A stretch of DNA of 64,000 nucleotides, from the NCBI RefSeq assembly GCF_002929225.1, contig NZ_PISM01000018.1, positions 434,001-498,000 of the forward strand, in the 5' to 3' direction. This stretch comes from Stutzerimonas kunmingensis (GTDB lineage Bacteria; Pseudomonadota; Gammaproteobacteria; Pseudomonadales; Pseudomonadaceae). The translations under genes and the position numbers were made by a program. Under the pieces are notes generated by a model. The model was not told the origin of the DNA. It did no database searches and worked only from the letters and a program-made list of their open reading frames with translations. This document shows positions 27,503-35,719 of the stretch, piece after piece (positions within the stretch are counted from its first letter, which is position 1; each line of letters opens with the position of its first letter).

Positions 27503-29512
27503 ATGTCCCGACTCAACCCTCGGCAGCAGGAAGCCGTGAACTACGTCGGCGGCCCACTTCTGGTGCTCGCCGGTGCCGGCTCCGGCAAGACCAGCGTGAT
27601 CACCCGCAAGATCGCCTATCTGGTGCAGCATTGCGGCATCCAGGCCCGCCACATCGTCGCCATGACCTTCACCAACAAGGCCGCGCGCGAGATGAAGGAG
27701 CGTGTCGGCAGCCTGCTCAAGGGCGCCGAGGCACGCGGCCTGACCGTGTCCACCTTCCACAACCTGGGCATGAACATCATCCGCAAGGAATACGCACGGA
27801 TGGGCTACAAGCCCGGCTTCTCGATCTTCGATGACGGCGACATCAAGGCGCTGCTCACCGACATCATGCAGAAGGAATATTCCGGGGACGATGGTGCCGA
27901 CGAAATCAAGAACTACATCGACAGCTGGAAGAACGACCTGATCCTGCCCGACGAAGCCCTGGCCAACGCACGCAACCCCAAGGAGCAGACCGCCGCCATC
28001 GTCTATCTGCACTACCAGCGCACGCTCAAGGCGTACAACGCGGTGGACTTCAACGACCTGATCCTGCTGCCGGTGAAACTCTTCCAGGAGCACGCCGACA
28101 TCCTGGAGAAATGGCAGAACCGCATCCGCTACCTGCTGGTGGACGAATACCAGGACACCAACGCCAGCCAGTACCTGCTGGTCAAATTGCTGGTCGGCAT
28201 GCGCAACCAGTTCACCGTGGTCGGTGACGACGACCAGTCGATCTACGCCTGGCGCGGCGCGCGTCCGGAAAACCTGATGCTGCTGAAGGAGGACTACCCC
28301 TCACTGAAGGTGGTGATGCTGGAGCAGAACTACCGCTCCACCAGCCGAATCCTCAAGTGCGCCAACATCCTCATCGCCAACAACCCGCACGTGTTCGAGA
28401 AGCAGCTGTGGTCGGAGATGGGCCACGGCGACGAGATCCGCGTGATCCGCACGCGCAACGAGGACGCCGAGTGCGAGCGCGTGGCGCTTGAAATCCTCAC
28501 CGAACACCTGCGTACTCAGCGCCCCTACAGCGACTTCGCCATCCTCTACCGCGGCAACTACCAGGCCAAGCTGATGGAGCTGAAGCTGCAGCACCACCAG
28601 ATTCCCTATCGCCTGTCCGGCGGCACCAGCTTCTTCGCCCGCCAGGAGGTGAAGGACCTGATGAGCTACTTCCGCCTGCTGGTCAACCCGGACGACGACA
28701 ACGCCTTCCTGCGGGTGATCAACGTGCCGCGCCGCGAGATCGGCTCTACCACCCTGGAGAAGCTCGGCAACTACGCCAGCGAGCGCGGCATCAGCATGTA
28801 CGCCGCCGCTGACGAGATCGGCCTCGGCGCCCATCTGGACAGCCGCTACGCCGAGCGCCTGTCGCGCTTCAAGCACTGGATGGACAACGTGCGCCAGCAG
28901 TGCGCGCAGAACGACCCGATCGCCGCCATCCGCAGCATGGTGATGGACATCGACTACGAGAACTGGCTCAGGCAGAACGCCTCCAGCGACAAGGTGGCCG
29001 ACGCGCGCATGGGCAACGTCTGGTTTCTCGTCGACGCGCTGAAGAGCACGCTGGACAAGGACGAAGACGGCGACATGACCATCGAGGACGCCATCGGCAA
29101 GCTGGTGCTGCGCGACATGCTCGAGCGTCAGCAGGAAGAGGAAGAAGGTGCCGAAGGCGTGCAGATGATGACCATGCACGCCTCCAAGGGCCTGGAATTT
29201 CCCTCGGTGTACATCATCGGCTTCGAGGAAGAAATCCTGCCGCACCGTTCCAGCATCGAGGCCGACACCATCGAGGAAGAGCGGCGCCTGGCCTATGTCG
29301 GCATCACCCGTGCCAAGCGCAACCTGGCGCTGACCTTTGCCGCCAAGCGCAAGCAGTACGGCGAGGTGATCGACTGCACGCCGAGCCGCTTCCTCGACGA
29401 GCTACCGCCGGAGGACCTGGTCTGGGAAGGCCAGGAAGACGCGCCGGTGGAGGTCAAGGCCGCGCGCGGCAACGACGCCCTGGCGGCGATGCGGGCGATG
29501 CTCAAGCGCTGA
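27503..29512 (+). CDS. rep: ATP-dependent DNA helicase Rep
   Basis: 669 aa superfamily-1 3'-5' helicase that clears proteins ahead of replication forks. All UvrD/Rep motifs are visible: Q motif LNPRQQEAV, Walker A AGAGSGKTSVI, motif Ia TFTNKAAREMKER, motif II LVDEYQDTN, motif III DDQSIYAWRGA, motif IV LEQNYRST, motif V TMHASKGLEFPSVYI, motif VI VGITRAKRNLALT. The length is normal for Rep and shorter than UvrD. It diverges from the GGDEF-EAL gene. Confidence 0.97.
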   Translation: MSRLNPRQQEAVNYVGGPLLVLAGAGSGKTSVITRKIAYLVQHCGIQARHIVAMTFTNKAAREMKERVGSLLKGAEARGLTVSTFHNLGMNIIRKEYARMGYKPGFSIFDDGDIKALLTDIMQKEYSGDDGADEIKNYIDSWKNDLILPDEALANARNPKEQTAAIVYLHYQRTLKAYNAVDFNDLILLPVKLFQEHADILEKWQNRIRYLLVDEYQDTNASQYLLVKLLVGMRNQFTVVGDDDQSIYAWRGARPENLMLLKEDYPSLKVVMLEQNYRSTSRILKCANILIANNPHVFEKQLWSEMGHGDEIRVIRTRNEDAECERVALEILTEHLRTQRPYSDFAILYRGNYQAKLMELKLQHHQIPYRLSGGTSFFARQEVKDLMSYFRLLVNPDDDNAFLRVINVPRREIGSTTLEKLGNYASERGISMYAAADEIGLGAHLDSRYAERLSRFKHWMDNVRQQCAQNDPIAAIRSMVMDIDYENWLRQNASSDKVADARMGNVWFLVDALKSTLDKDEDGDMTIEDAIGKLVLRDMLERQQEEEEGAEGVQMMTMHASKGLEFPSVYIIGFEEEILPHRSSIEADTIEEERRLAYVGITRAKRNLALTFAAKRKQYGEVIDCTPSRFLDELPPEDLVWEGQEDAPVEVKAARGNDALAAMRAMLKR

Positions 29513-29608
29513 TCGCAGCGCCTGGGTTCGAGGAGCGTTCAACGCCGGTTTGTATCCCGTCACCTAACCGCGGCATGCTTGGCCGATCGCGGTTTCTGGA
29601 GGGATTCG

Positions 29609-30226
29609 ATGTACCACGGTGAACGCTTCAATGCCTGGACGCACCTGGTCGGTGCACTGCTGGCCTGTCTGGGCGCCATCTGGCTGCTGGCGCTGGCGGC
29701 GCTCGATGGCGAGCTGGCGAAGATCGTCAGTGCCGCGATTTACGGCCTCAGCCTGATCCTGCTCTACAGCATCTCGACGCTGTACCACAGCCTGCGCGGG
29801 CGGGCGAAGGTGGTCATGCGCAAGCTCGATCACCTGTCGATCTATCTGCTGATCGCCGGCAGCTACACGCCATTCTGTCTGGTCGCTCTGGCCGGCCCCT
29901 GGGGCTGGACGCTGTTCGGCATCGTCTGGGGCCTGGCGGTGATCGGCATGCTGCAGGAGATCAAGCCGCGCTCCGAGGCGCGGGTGCTGTCACTGGTGAT
30001 CTACGCGGTGATGGGCTGGATCGTGCTGGTGGCGGTCAAGCCGCTGCTGGCGGCGCTCGGCGGTGCCGGCTTCGCCTGGCTGCTGGCCGGCGGCATCTGC
30101 TACACGGTGGGCATCGTGTTCTTCGTCTTCGACGACCGTTTCCGCCACTGGCATGGCATCTGGCACATCTTCGTGATGGTTGGCAGCCTGCTGCACTTCA
30201 TCGCCATTCTGTTCTACGTGATCTGA
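29609..30226 (+). CDS. Hemolysin III / TrhA family membrane protein
   Basis: 205 aa, seven predicted helices. The PAQR/hemolysin-III motifs are FNAWTHLVGALLA at the N-terminus, YSISTLYHSLRGRAK with KLDHLSIYLLIAGSYTPF in the middle, and the C-terminal HWHGIWHIFVMVGSLLHFIA; the conserved histidines are the metal-binding set of the family. E. coli TrhA affects membrane energetics and fluidity. CTGGAGGG precedes the ATG at 29609. It ends 1 nt before the convergent iclR stop. Confidence 0.93.
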   Translation: MYHGERFNAWTHLVGALLACLGAIWLLALAALDGELAKIVSAAIYGLSLILLYSISTLYHSLRGRAKVVMRKLDHLSIYLLIAGSYTPFCLVALAGPWGWTLFGIVWGLAVIGMLQEIKPRSEARVLSLVIYAVMGWIVLVAVKPLLAALGGAGFAWLLAGGICYTVGIVFFVFDDRFRHWHGIWHIFVMVGSLLHFIAILFYVI

Positions 30227-30227
30227 C

Positions 30228-31013
30228 TCAGCGCGGCTCCAGCGCCGCCGCGCTGCCGAGCACCGCTTCCAGCTCGCTCGCCGCGGCGCGCAGCCGTGGC
30301 ACGAACTCCAGCAGCTGCGCCATCGAGCACCGAATCACCGGTGCATGGCTGAACAGGCAGGCCAGCAGCTCGCCGTCGGCATCACGCACCGGCACCGCAC
30401 AGGCGACCATGCCGTCGAGGAACTCCTCGGAATCGGTGCCCAGCTGCTCTTCCCGCACCCGCGCCAGGTCGTCACGCAGCGCGCTGAGGTCGGTCAGGGT
30501 GTTGCGCGCCATCCGTTGCAGCGGCAGGCGCGGCAGCACTCGTTCCAGTTGCTCCGGCGGCAGCGAGGCGAGGTAGAGCTTGCCGCTGGCGGTGCACCAG
30601 AGCGGCGTGTGGCTGCCGATGGGCAGGTTGATCTGCAGCGGCCAGTTGGTCTGCACCCGGTCGAAATAGAGCATGTCCAGCCCATCGGGGATGGCCAGCC
30701 CACAGGTCTCGCCTATGGCTTCGGAGAGCTGGCGCAGGATCGCCTGGCGCAGCGCCTTGTGCCGGCTGCTGCGCAGAATGTTCAGCGCCGCGACATGCAG
30801 GCGCTCGCCCGGCAACAGCCCACCGCGCAGGCCGAACTGCAGGAAGCCTTCCTTTTCCAGCGTCTGCACCAGCCGGTGCGCGCTGGCCTTGGGAATGTCT
30901 AGCCGTTCGGCCAGGGCCGTCGGACTGAGCGGCTCCTTCGCCGCAGCGACCGCCTCGATGATTTCCAGCACGCGGGTGATGGAGGAGCCTTTCTCGCGGG
31001 GAATGCTGCGCAT
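30228..31013 (-). CDS. IclR-family transcriptional regulator
   Basis: 261 aa. A winged-helix domain occupies residues 8-75 (SSITRVLEIIEAVAA, ALAERLDIPKASAHRLVQTLEKEGFL). A C-terminal IclR effector domain follows (ETCGLAIPDGLDMLYFDRV, LWCTASGKLYLASL, VACAVPVRDADGELLACLFSH). It is the last gene of a minus-strand unit after the alcohol dehydrogenase and mmsA genes, 90 nt after mmsA. It probably controls that unit by binding the two GAGAC-N5-GTCTC palindromes at 33827-33907; the ligand is unknown. Confidence 0.93.
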   Translation of the reverse strand: MRSIPREKGSSITRVLEIIEAVAAAKEPLSPTALAERLDIPKASAHRLVQTLEKEGFLQFGLRGGLLPGERLHVAALNILRSSRHKALRQAILRQLSEAIGETCGLAIPDGLDMLYFDRVQTNWPLQINLPIGSHTPLWCTASGKLYLASLPPEQLERVLPRLPLQRMARNTLTDLSALRDDLARVREEQLGTDSEEFLDGMVACAVPVRDADGELLACLFSHAPVIRCSMAQLLEFVPRLRAAASELEAVLGSAAALEPR

Positions 31014-31103
31014 CGTCTGCCTTGTCGTTCAATGAGCTGAGCGCCCCGCAGGGCGCGCACGAGTGTAGCGACCGGCACCGTCTGTGCAACGGTGCCGCGC
31101 GGG

Positions 31104-32606
31104 TTACTTCATGGTCGGCATGGCGAACTCGGCACCGGCGCGGATACCGGTGGGCCAGCGGCGGGTCACGGTCTTCATGCGAGTGAAAAAGCGCACCCCA
31201 TCCGGGCCGTGCATGTTCAGCGGACCGAATACCGAGCGCTTCCAGCCGCCGAAGCAGTGGAAGGCCATGGGCACGGGGATTGGCACGTTGACGCCGACCA
31301 TGCCGACCTTGACGTTTTCCTCGAACTGCCGCGCGGTGTCGCCGTCGCGGGTGAAGATCGAGGTGCCATTGCCGTATTCATGGTCGTTGATCAGTTGCAG
31401 CGCCTCGTCGAAGCTCTTCACCCGCACCACAGCCAGCACCGGGCCGAAGATTTCCTCACGGTAGATGCGCATGCTCGGCGTGACACGGTCGAACAGCGTC
31501 GGGCCGACATAGAAGCCGTTCTCATGGCCCTCGACCTTGATGCCGCGACCGTCGCAGACCAGCGTCGCGCCCTCTTCCACGCCCAGATCGATATAGCCGC
31601 TGACCTTCTGCTGGTGCTCGCGGGTCACCAGCGGGCCCATGTGCGGCTCGGGCTCGATGCCCAGGCCCGGGCCGGTGCGCATCTGGCCGATCTCGTCTTT
31701 GAGCATGCCGACCAGCTTGTCCGCCACCTCGTCACCGACGCACACCGCCACGGAGATCGCCATGCAGCGCTCGCCGGCCGAGCCGAAGGCCGCGCCGATC
31801 AGCGAGCTGACCACCTGCTGCGGATCGGCGTCGGGCATCACCACCATGTGGTTTTTCGCTCCGCCCAGGGCCTGGCAGCGCTTGCCGTGGGCCGAGGCGG
31901 TGGCATAGATGTATTCGGCGATCGGCGTCGAGCCGACGAAGCTGACCGACTGCACGCGCTCGTCGGTGAGCAGCACGTCCACGGCTTCCTTGTCGCCGTT
32001 GACGATGTTCAGCACGCCGGCCGGCAGCCCGGCTTCGGCCAGCAGCTCGCCGAGCAACATGGTCGCGCTCGGGTCCTTTTCCGAGGGCTTGAGCACGAAC
32101 GTGTTACCGCAGGCGATGGCCACCGGCAGCATCCACAGCGGCACCATCGCCGGGAAGTTGAACGGGGTGATGCCGACGCAGACGCCGAGCGGCTGCATCA
32201 GCGAGTTGGAATCGATGTCGCGACCGACATTGGAGGAGAACTCGCCCTTGAGCAGGTGCGGGATGCCGCAGGCGAACTCCACCACTTCCAGCCCGCGGGT
32301 GACTTCGCCCTGGGCGTCGGAAAAGACCTTGCCGTGCTCGCTGGTGATCAAGCGGGCGACGTCGTCACGACGTTTTTCGAGCAGCTCCTTGAACCGAAAC
32401 ATGACCCGCGCGCGCACCAACGGCGGGGTCTTCGACCAGCCTTCGAAGGCGGCTTGGGCGGCGGCGATGGCCTCGCGGGTTTCGTCTGCCGAGGACAGCG
32501 AAACGTACAGGCGCGGCTCGCCGGTGGCCGGATTGTAGACGGTGGCGTGGCGCTCGGAGCGGCCGGCAACGGCCTCGTTGTTGATCAGATTGCCGAGGGT
32601 CTGCAT
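31104..32606 (-). CDS. mmsA: CoA-acylating methylmalonate-/malonate-semialdehyde dehydrogenase
   Basis: 500 aa. Converts methylmalonate semialdehyde to propionyl-CoA, or malonate semialdehyde to acetyl-CoA, with loss of CO2. MmsA-type motifs distinguish it from other aldehyde dehydrogenases: GVCVGITPFNFPAMVPLWMLP, SFVGSTPIAEYIY, QALGGAKNHMVVMPDAD, and the catalytic cysteine in GSAGERCMAIS near residue 284. The usual valine-pathway partner mmsB is absent. The upstream partner is an iron-type alcohol dehydrogenase (4 nt apart), which suggests 3-hydroxypropionate/malonate-semialdehyde or a related substrate. Regulator iclR follows. Confidence 0.95.
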   Translation of the reverse strand: MQTLGNLINNEAVAGRSERHATVYNPATGEPRLYVSLSSADETREAIAAAQAAFEGWSKTPPLVRARVMFRFKELLEKRRDDVARLITSEHGKVFSDAQGEVTRGLEVVEFACGIPHLLKGEFSSNVGRDIDSNSLMQPLGVCVGITPFNFPAMVPLWMLPVAIACGNTFVLKPSEKDPSATMLLGELLAEAGLPAGVLNIVNGDKEAVDVLLTDERVQSVSFVGSTPIAEYIYATASAHGKRCQALGGAKNHMVVMPDADPQQVVSSLIGAAFGSAGERCMAISVAVCVGDEVADKLVGMLKDEIGQMRTGPGLGIEPEPHMGPLVTREHQQKVSGYIDLGVEEGATLVCDGRGIKVEGHENGFYVGPTLFDRVTPSMRIYREEIFGPVLAVVRVKSFDEALQLINDHEYGNGTSIFTRDGDTARQFEENVKVGMVGVNVPIPVPMAFHCFGGWKRSVFGPLNMHGPDGVRFFTRMKTVTRRWPTGIRAGAEFAMPTMK

Positions 32607-32610
32607 GGCT

Positions 32611-33777
32611 TCACTCCTGGTTCCAGACGGTTTCGTAGAGGTCGATGATTTCCGCTTCCGTGGGTACGCGCGGGTTGTTGCCCGGCGAGCCGGAGGCCAG
32701 CGCCTGGCGCGCCATGGTCTCGCGCAATTCGAAGAAGCGTTCGCGGGTGATGCCGAACTGTTCCGGGCTCGGCACTTTCAGTTCCTGATTGATTGCGCGC
32801 AGCTCGGCGAGCAGCTTGTCGTTCGCCACCTCGACGCTGTCGGTCTGCGCGGCGACGCCCATCGCCCGCGCGCAATCAGCGTAGCGCTCCGGCGCGGCGG
32901 GAATCGAGAAGGCGGTGATCGCCGGCAGCAGCATGGCGTTGGACAGCCCGTGCGGCACATGGAAGAAGGCACCGATCGGCCGGCTCATGCCGTGCACCAG
33001 CGCCACCGAGGCGTTGGAGAAGGCGATCCCGGCCAGCGTCGCGCCAAGCATCATGGCCTCGCGAGCGGCGCGGTCGCCCGGCTCGTGGAAGGCTGAGCGC
33101 AGATTCGGCGCCAGCAGACGCATGGCTTCAAGCGCCTGGGCATCGCTGTAGAGGCTGGCCTTGCGGCTGACATAGGCCTCGATGGCGTGGGTCAGTGCAT
33201 CGATACCGGTGTCGGCGGTGACCCGCGGCGGCAAGGAGAGGGTGAGCTCGTAGTCGATCAGCGCGGCGATCGGCATGAAGCCGAGGCCCGCGCAGAGCAT
33301 TTTCTCGTCGCTGGTCTCGTCGGTGATGATGGTGAAGCGCGTCGCCTCCGAGCCGGTGCCAGCAGTGGTGGGGATGGCGATCAGCGGCAGGCCGGCTTCG
33401 CTGACATCGCGTGGGAAGCGGTAGTCGCGCATCTCGCCGCCGAACTTGCCGAGTATGCCGATGGCCTTGGCCGAATCGATCGGGCTGCCGCCGCCGAGGG
33501 CGACGATGGAGTCGAAGTCGCCCTGACGGACCATTTCCACGCCCGCTCGAATCGAGGCAGCGGTCGGTTCGGGCAGGGTATCGGCGAAGCACTGGCTGGC
33601 GATGCCGGCCTCTTCCAGCTGACCGGCGATACGGGCGACATAGCCGAGCTCGACCATCATGCGGTCGGTGACGATCAGCGGGCGATTGCAGCCCAGCTCC
33701 TTCAGCACGCGGGCAAGTTGCTGGCTGGCGCCGGCGCCGACTTCCATCAGGCGCGGCAGGACGATGCGATGACTCAT
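32611..33777 (-). CDS. Iron-containing (group III) alcohol dehydrogenase
   Basis: 388 aa from the ATG at 33777, preceded by GGAGA at 7-nt spacing; a GTG two codons upstream is also possible. NAD motif GGGSPIDSAKAIGIL; metal ligands in TGIDALTHAIEAYVS, VHGMSRPIGAFFHVPHGLSNA; and IPTTAGTGSEAT. It is the first gene of the unit with mmsA. By context it oxidises a hydroxyacid or alcohol to the semialdehyde that MmsA uses, for example 3-hydroxypropionate. The family includes 1,3-propanediol and 4-hydroxybutyrate dehydrogenases, so the substrate is not settled. Confidence 0.92.
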   Translation of the reverse strand: MSHRIVLPRLMEVGAGASQQLARVLKELGCNRPLIVTDRMMVELGYVARIAGQLEEAGIASQCFADTLPEPTAASIRAGVEMVRQGDFDSIVALGGGSPIDSAKAIGILGKFGGEMRDYRFPRDVSEAGLPLIAIPTTAGTGSEATRFTIITDETSDEKMLCAGLGFMPIAALIDYELTLSLPPRVTADTGIDALTHAIEAYVSRKASLYSDAQALEAMRLLAPNLRSAFHEPGDRAAREAMMLGATLAGIAFSNASVALVHGMSRPIGAFFHVPHGLSNAMLLPAITAFSIPAAPERYADCARAMGVAAQTDSVEVANDKLLAELRAINQELKVPSPEQFGITRERFFELRETMARQALASGSPGNNPRVPTEAEIIDLYETVWNQE

Positions 33778-33826
33778 GGGCACTCTCCGAAAATGGACTG
33801 CCTGGCGAGCTGGCAGCTTCTTATTT

Positions 33827-33843
33827 TGAGACTCAATGTCTCA
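33827..33843. promoter_or_regulatory. Palindromic operator, proximal copy
   Basis: TGAGAC-TCAAT-GTCTCA, a perfect 6-bp-arm dyad, 50 nt upstream of the alcohol dehydrogenase start. The same half-sites occur again at 33893-33907. A dyad of this size upstream of an IclR-controlled unit is a likely IclR operator; this is inferred. Confidence 0.6.
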
Positions 33844-33892
33844 CTATGAATTGGAGAGTAGGTAGAGCAAGCAGCCGCCGTCAACCCGAAAC

Positions 33893-33907
33893 GAGACCTT
33901 TCGTCTC
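33893..33907. promoter_or_regulatory. Palindromic operator, distal copy
   Basis: GAGAC-CTTTC-GTCTC, a perfect dyad with the same 5-bp arms and 5-nt spacer as the proximal copy but a different spacer sequence. Centre-to-centre distance is 65 bp, close to six helical turns, which would suit cooperative binding on one face of the DNA. Confidence 0.6.
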
Positions 33908-33939
33908 AGGGTCAGGGATGTGCTTATTGGAAAACGGGA

Positions 33940-34521
33940 TCAGCGTGCGTTCAGCCGATCGCGAAGCTGAGTCGTTTGCTGGCGAAGGCGTTCACAAGCG
34001 GACTGCACATCGGCCCGCGCCTGGGCATCCAGCTCGTCCATATCAGCCTCGACATTGAGCAGCACGGCATCGACGCAGGCGCTCAGCAACAACACCGCCG
34101 CCTCGACATCACAGCGCAGCGACGGCTCGACCATCGGCAAGGCGCGCTCGGCGATGCCCAGTGCCTCCACGCAGGCATGTGCCGTCGCCAGCGGCACTGC
34201 GCAGGCCTGGCGCGACAAGTCAGGCTTCCGGCCTTCGTCGTCCTTCAGATAGTCGGAAAAGACCGCCACGTCATCATCGGCAAAGGCACCGGGACGACCA
34301 AGCAGTGATCGGGCTTCGGCCAGCAGCGCCTCGCAGGAAGCATCGCCGTGCGCCGCACTGACCCGCAGCGCCTTGACGATCAGCGCCACAGCGAGGTCAG
34401 CAGTCACCGCCGCGACCGCACCGCAGCCGGGTAAGGCGCGCTCGGCAACGGCATGGCGAAACTGCGCGAGGCTCAGCTGCCAGAGCCCCTGCCCCGCGCC
34501 CGGTCTGTCGGCTTCGGCCAT
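33940..34521 (-). CDS. Cyclodeaminase/cyclohydrolase family protein (FtcD-C/FchA-like)
   Basis: 193 aa, mostly helical. The segments LPGCGAVAAVTADLAVALIVKALRVSA and LLSACVDAVLLNVEADMDELD match the formiminotetrahydrofolate cyclodeaminase / methenyl-tetrahydrofolate cyclohydrolase fold, which acts on one-carbon folates. The usual family start G-G-G-S is here PGCGAVAA. The start ATG at 34521 overlaps the gap stop by one base (TGATG), so the two are translationally coupled. The enzymatic role is uncertain; no histidine-degradation gene is nearby. Confidence 0.75.
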   Translation of the reverse strand: MAEADRPGAGQGLWQLSLAQFRHAVAERALPGCGAVAAVTADLAVALIVKALRVSAAHGDASCEALLAEARSLLGRPGAFADDDVAVFSDYLKDDEGRKPDLSRQACAVPLATAHACVEALGIAERALPMVEPSLRCDVEAAVLLLSACVDAVLLNVEADMDELDAQARADVQSACERLRQQTTQLRDRLNAR

Positions 34522-35531
34522 CAGGCCGACTTGGCTCCGTCCCAATGCAGCAACACATCGAGCATGCGGTTGGAGAAGCCCCACTCGTTGTCGTACCAGG
34601 CCATCACCTTGACCAGCTCGCCCTGCACACGGGTCTGGCTGAGGTCGGCGACGCAGGACGCCGGGTAGCCGTTGAAGTCGCAGGAGACCAGCGCTTCCTC
34701 ATTGCACTCCATGACACCGGCCGGCATCTTTTGCGCACCTTCGCGCAGGATCTGATTGATCGCCTCGACGCTGTCCGGCGCGTTCTCAGCGATGAAGGTC
34801 AGGTCGACCAGCGAGACGTTCGGCGTCGGCACCCGCACCGAGAGGCCGTCCAGACGCCCGGCCAGCTCCGGCAGCACCAGGCCGATAGCCTTGGCCGCAC
34901 CGGTGGTGGACGGAATCATCGACAACGCCGCGGCGCGCGCGCGGTAGAGATCGCTGTGCGCCTTGTCCAGCAGGTTCTGGTCGTTGGTGTAGGAATGCAC
35001 AGTGTTGAGCAGGCCCTGACGAATGCCGACTGCCTCGTGCAGCACCTTGGCCAGCGGCGCCAGGCAATTGGTGGTGCAGGAGGCATTGGAGACGACGCGC
35101 TGATCGCCGAGCAGCTGGTGGTTCACGCCGTAGACCACGGTCAGGTCGCCGCCATCCAGCGGGTGCGAGGCGAATACCCGACCTGCGCCCGCCTGTAGAT
35201 GCTGCTCGATCAGCGCACGTTTCTTGAACTTGCCGGTGCACTCCAGCACCACATCCACGCCCAACTCCTTCCACGGCAGCTGGGTTGCATCGCGCTCGGC
35301 CAGCAGGCGGATCGCTTGGCCGCGCACCACCATTGACTCACCGTCCAGTTCCACCGGTTCGGGAAAGCGACCGAAGGTCGAATCGAAGCGCGTCAGATGC
35401 ACCAGCGTTTTGTGGTCGCTGAGATCGTTGATGGCAACGACCTGTACCCGATCCTGCAATCCACGCTCGAACAGCGCTCGTACGACGGCGCGACCAATAC
35501 GTCCATACCCATTGATGGCAATACGCAGCAT
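34521..35531 (-). CDS. gap: Glyceraldehyde-3-phosphate dehydrogenase, type I
   Basis: 336 aa from the ATG at 35531 (MLRIAINGYGRIGRAVVRAL), with GAGGAG 8 nt upstream. Catalytic cysteine near 155 in SNASCTTNCLAP; HSYTNDQNLLDKAHSDLYRARAAA; substrate loop IPSTTGAAKAIG; and C-terminal WYDNEWGFSNRM. These favour GAPDH over erythrose-4-phosphate dehydrogenase, where the His motif differs. It overlaps the cyclodeaminase-like gene and diverges from the GH13 unit. It may be a paralogue specialised for a peripheral pathway rather than the central glycolytic enzyme. Confidence 0.93.
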   Translation of the reverse strand: MLRIAINGYGRIGRAVVRALFERGLQDRVQVVAINDLSDHKTLVHLTRFDSTFGRFPEPVELDGESMVVRGQAIRLLAERDATQLPWKELGVDVVLECTGKFKKRALIEQHLQAGAGRVFASHPLDGGDLTVVYGVNHQLLGDQRVVSNASCTTNCLAPLAKVLHEAVGIRQGLLNTVHSYTNDQNLLDKAHSDLYRARAAALSMIPSTTGAAKAIGLVLPELAGRLDGLSVRVPTPNVSLVDLTFIAENAPDSVEAINQILREGAQKMPAGVMECNEEALVSCDFNGYPASCVADLSQTRVQGELVKVMAWYDNEWGFSNRMLDVLLHWDGAKSA

Positions 35532-35719
35532 GGCAAATCTCCTCGGAGGGGGTTGAAAGTCAGTAGTTAGCTTAGGCGGAGTATCCACCCTTGCGTTCAT
35601 CGCCGAACGACCAGGATCAATTAAGTGGCGAACCCATGTGCCGTTGGCCAGTCGTAAACCTGACGAGGCGGCGGTGCAGGGCCGGCCGCGACCTGAGGCA
35701 AATCAGGGGGTGCGTAGCA

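Noticed and set aside
31092..32648. 518-codon plus-strand frame opposite mmsA
   Set aside because: Antisense shadow of a certain gene; same composition bias as other shadows.
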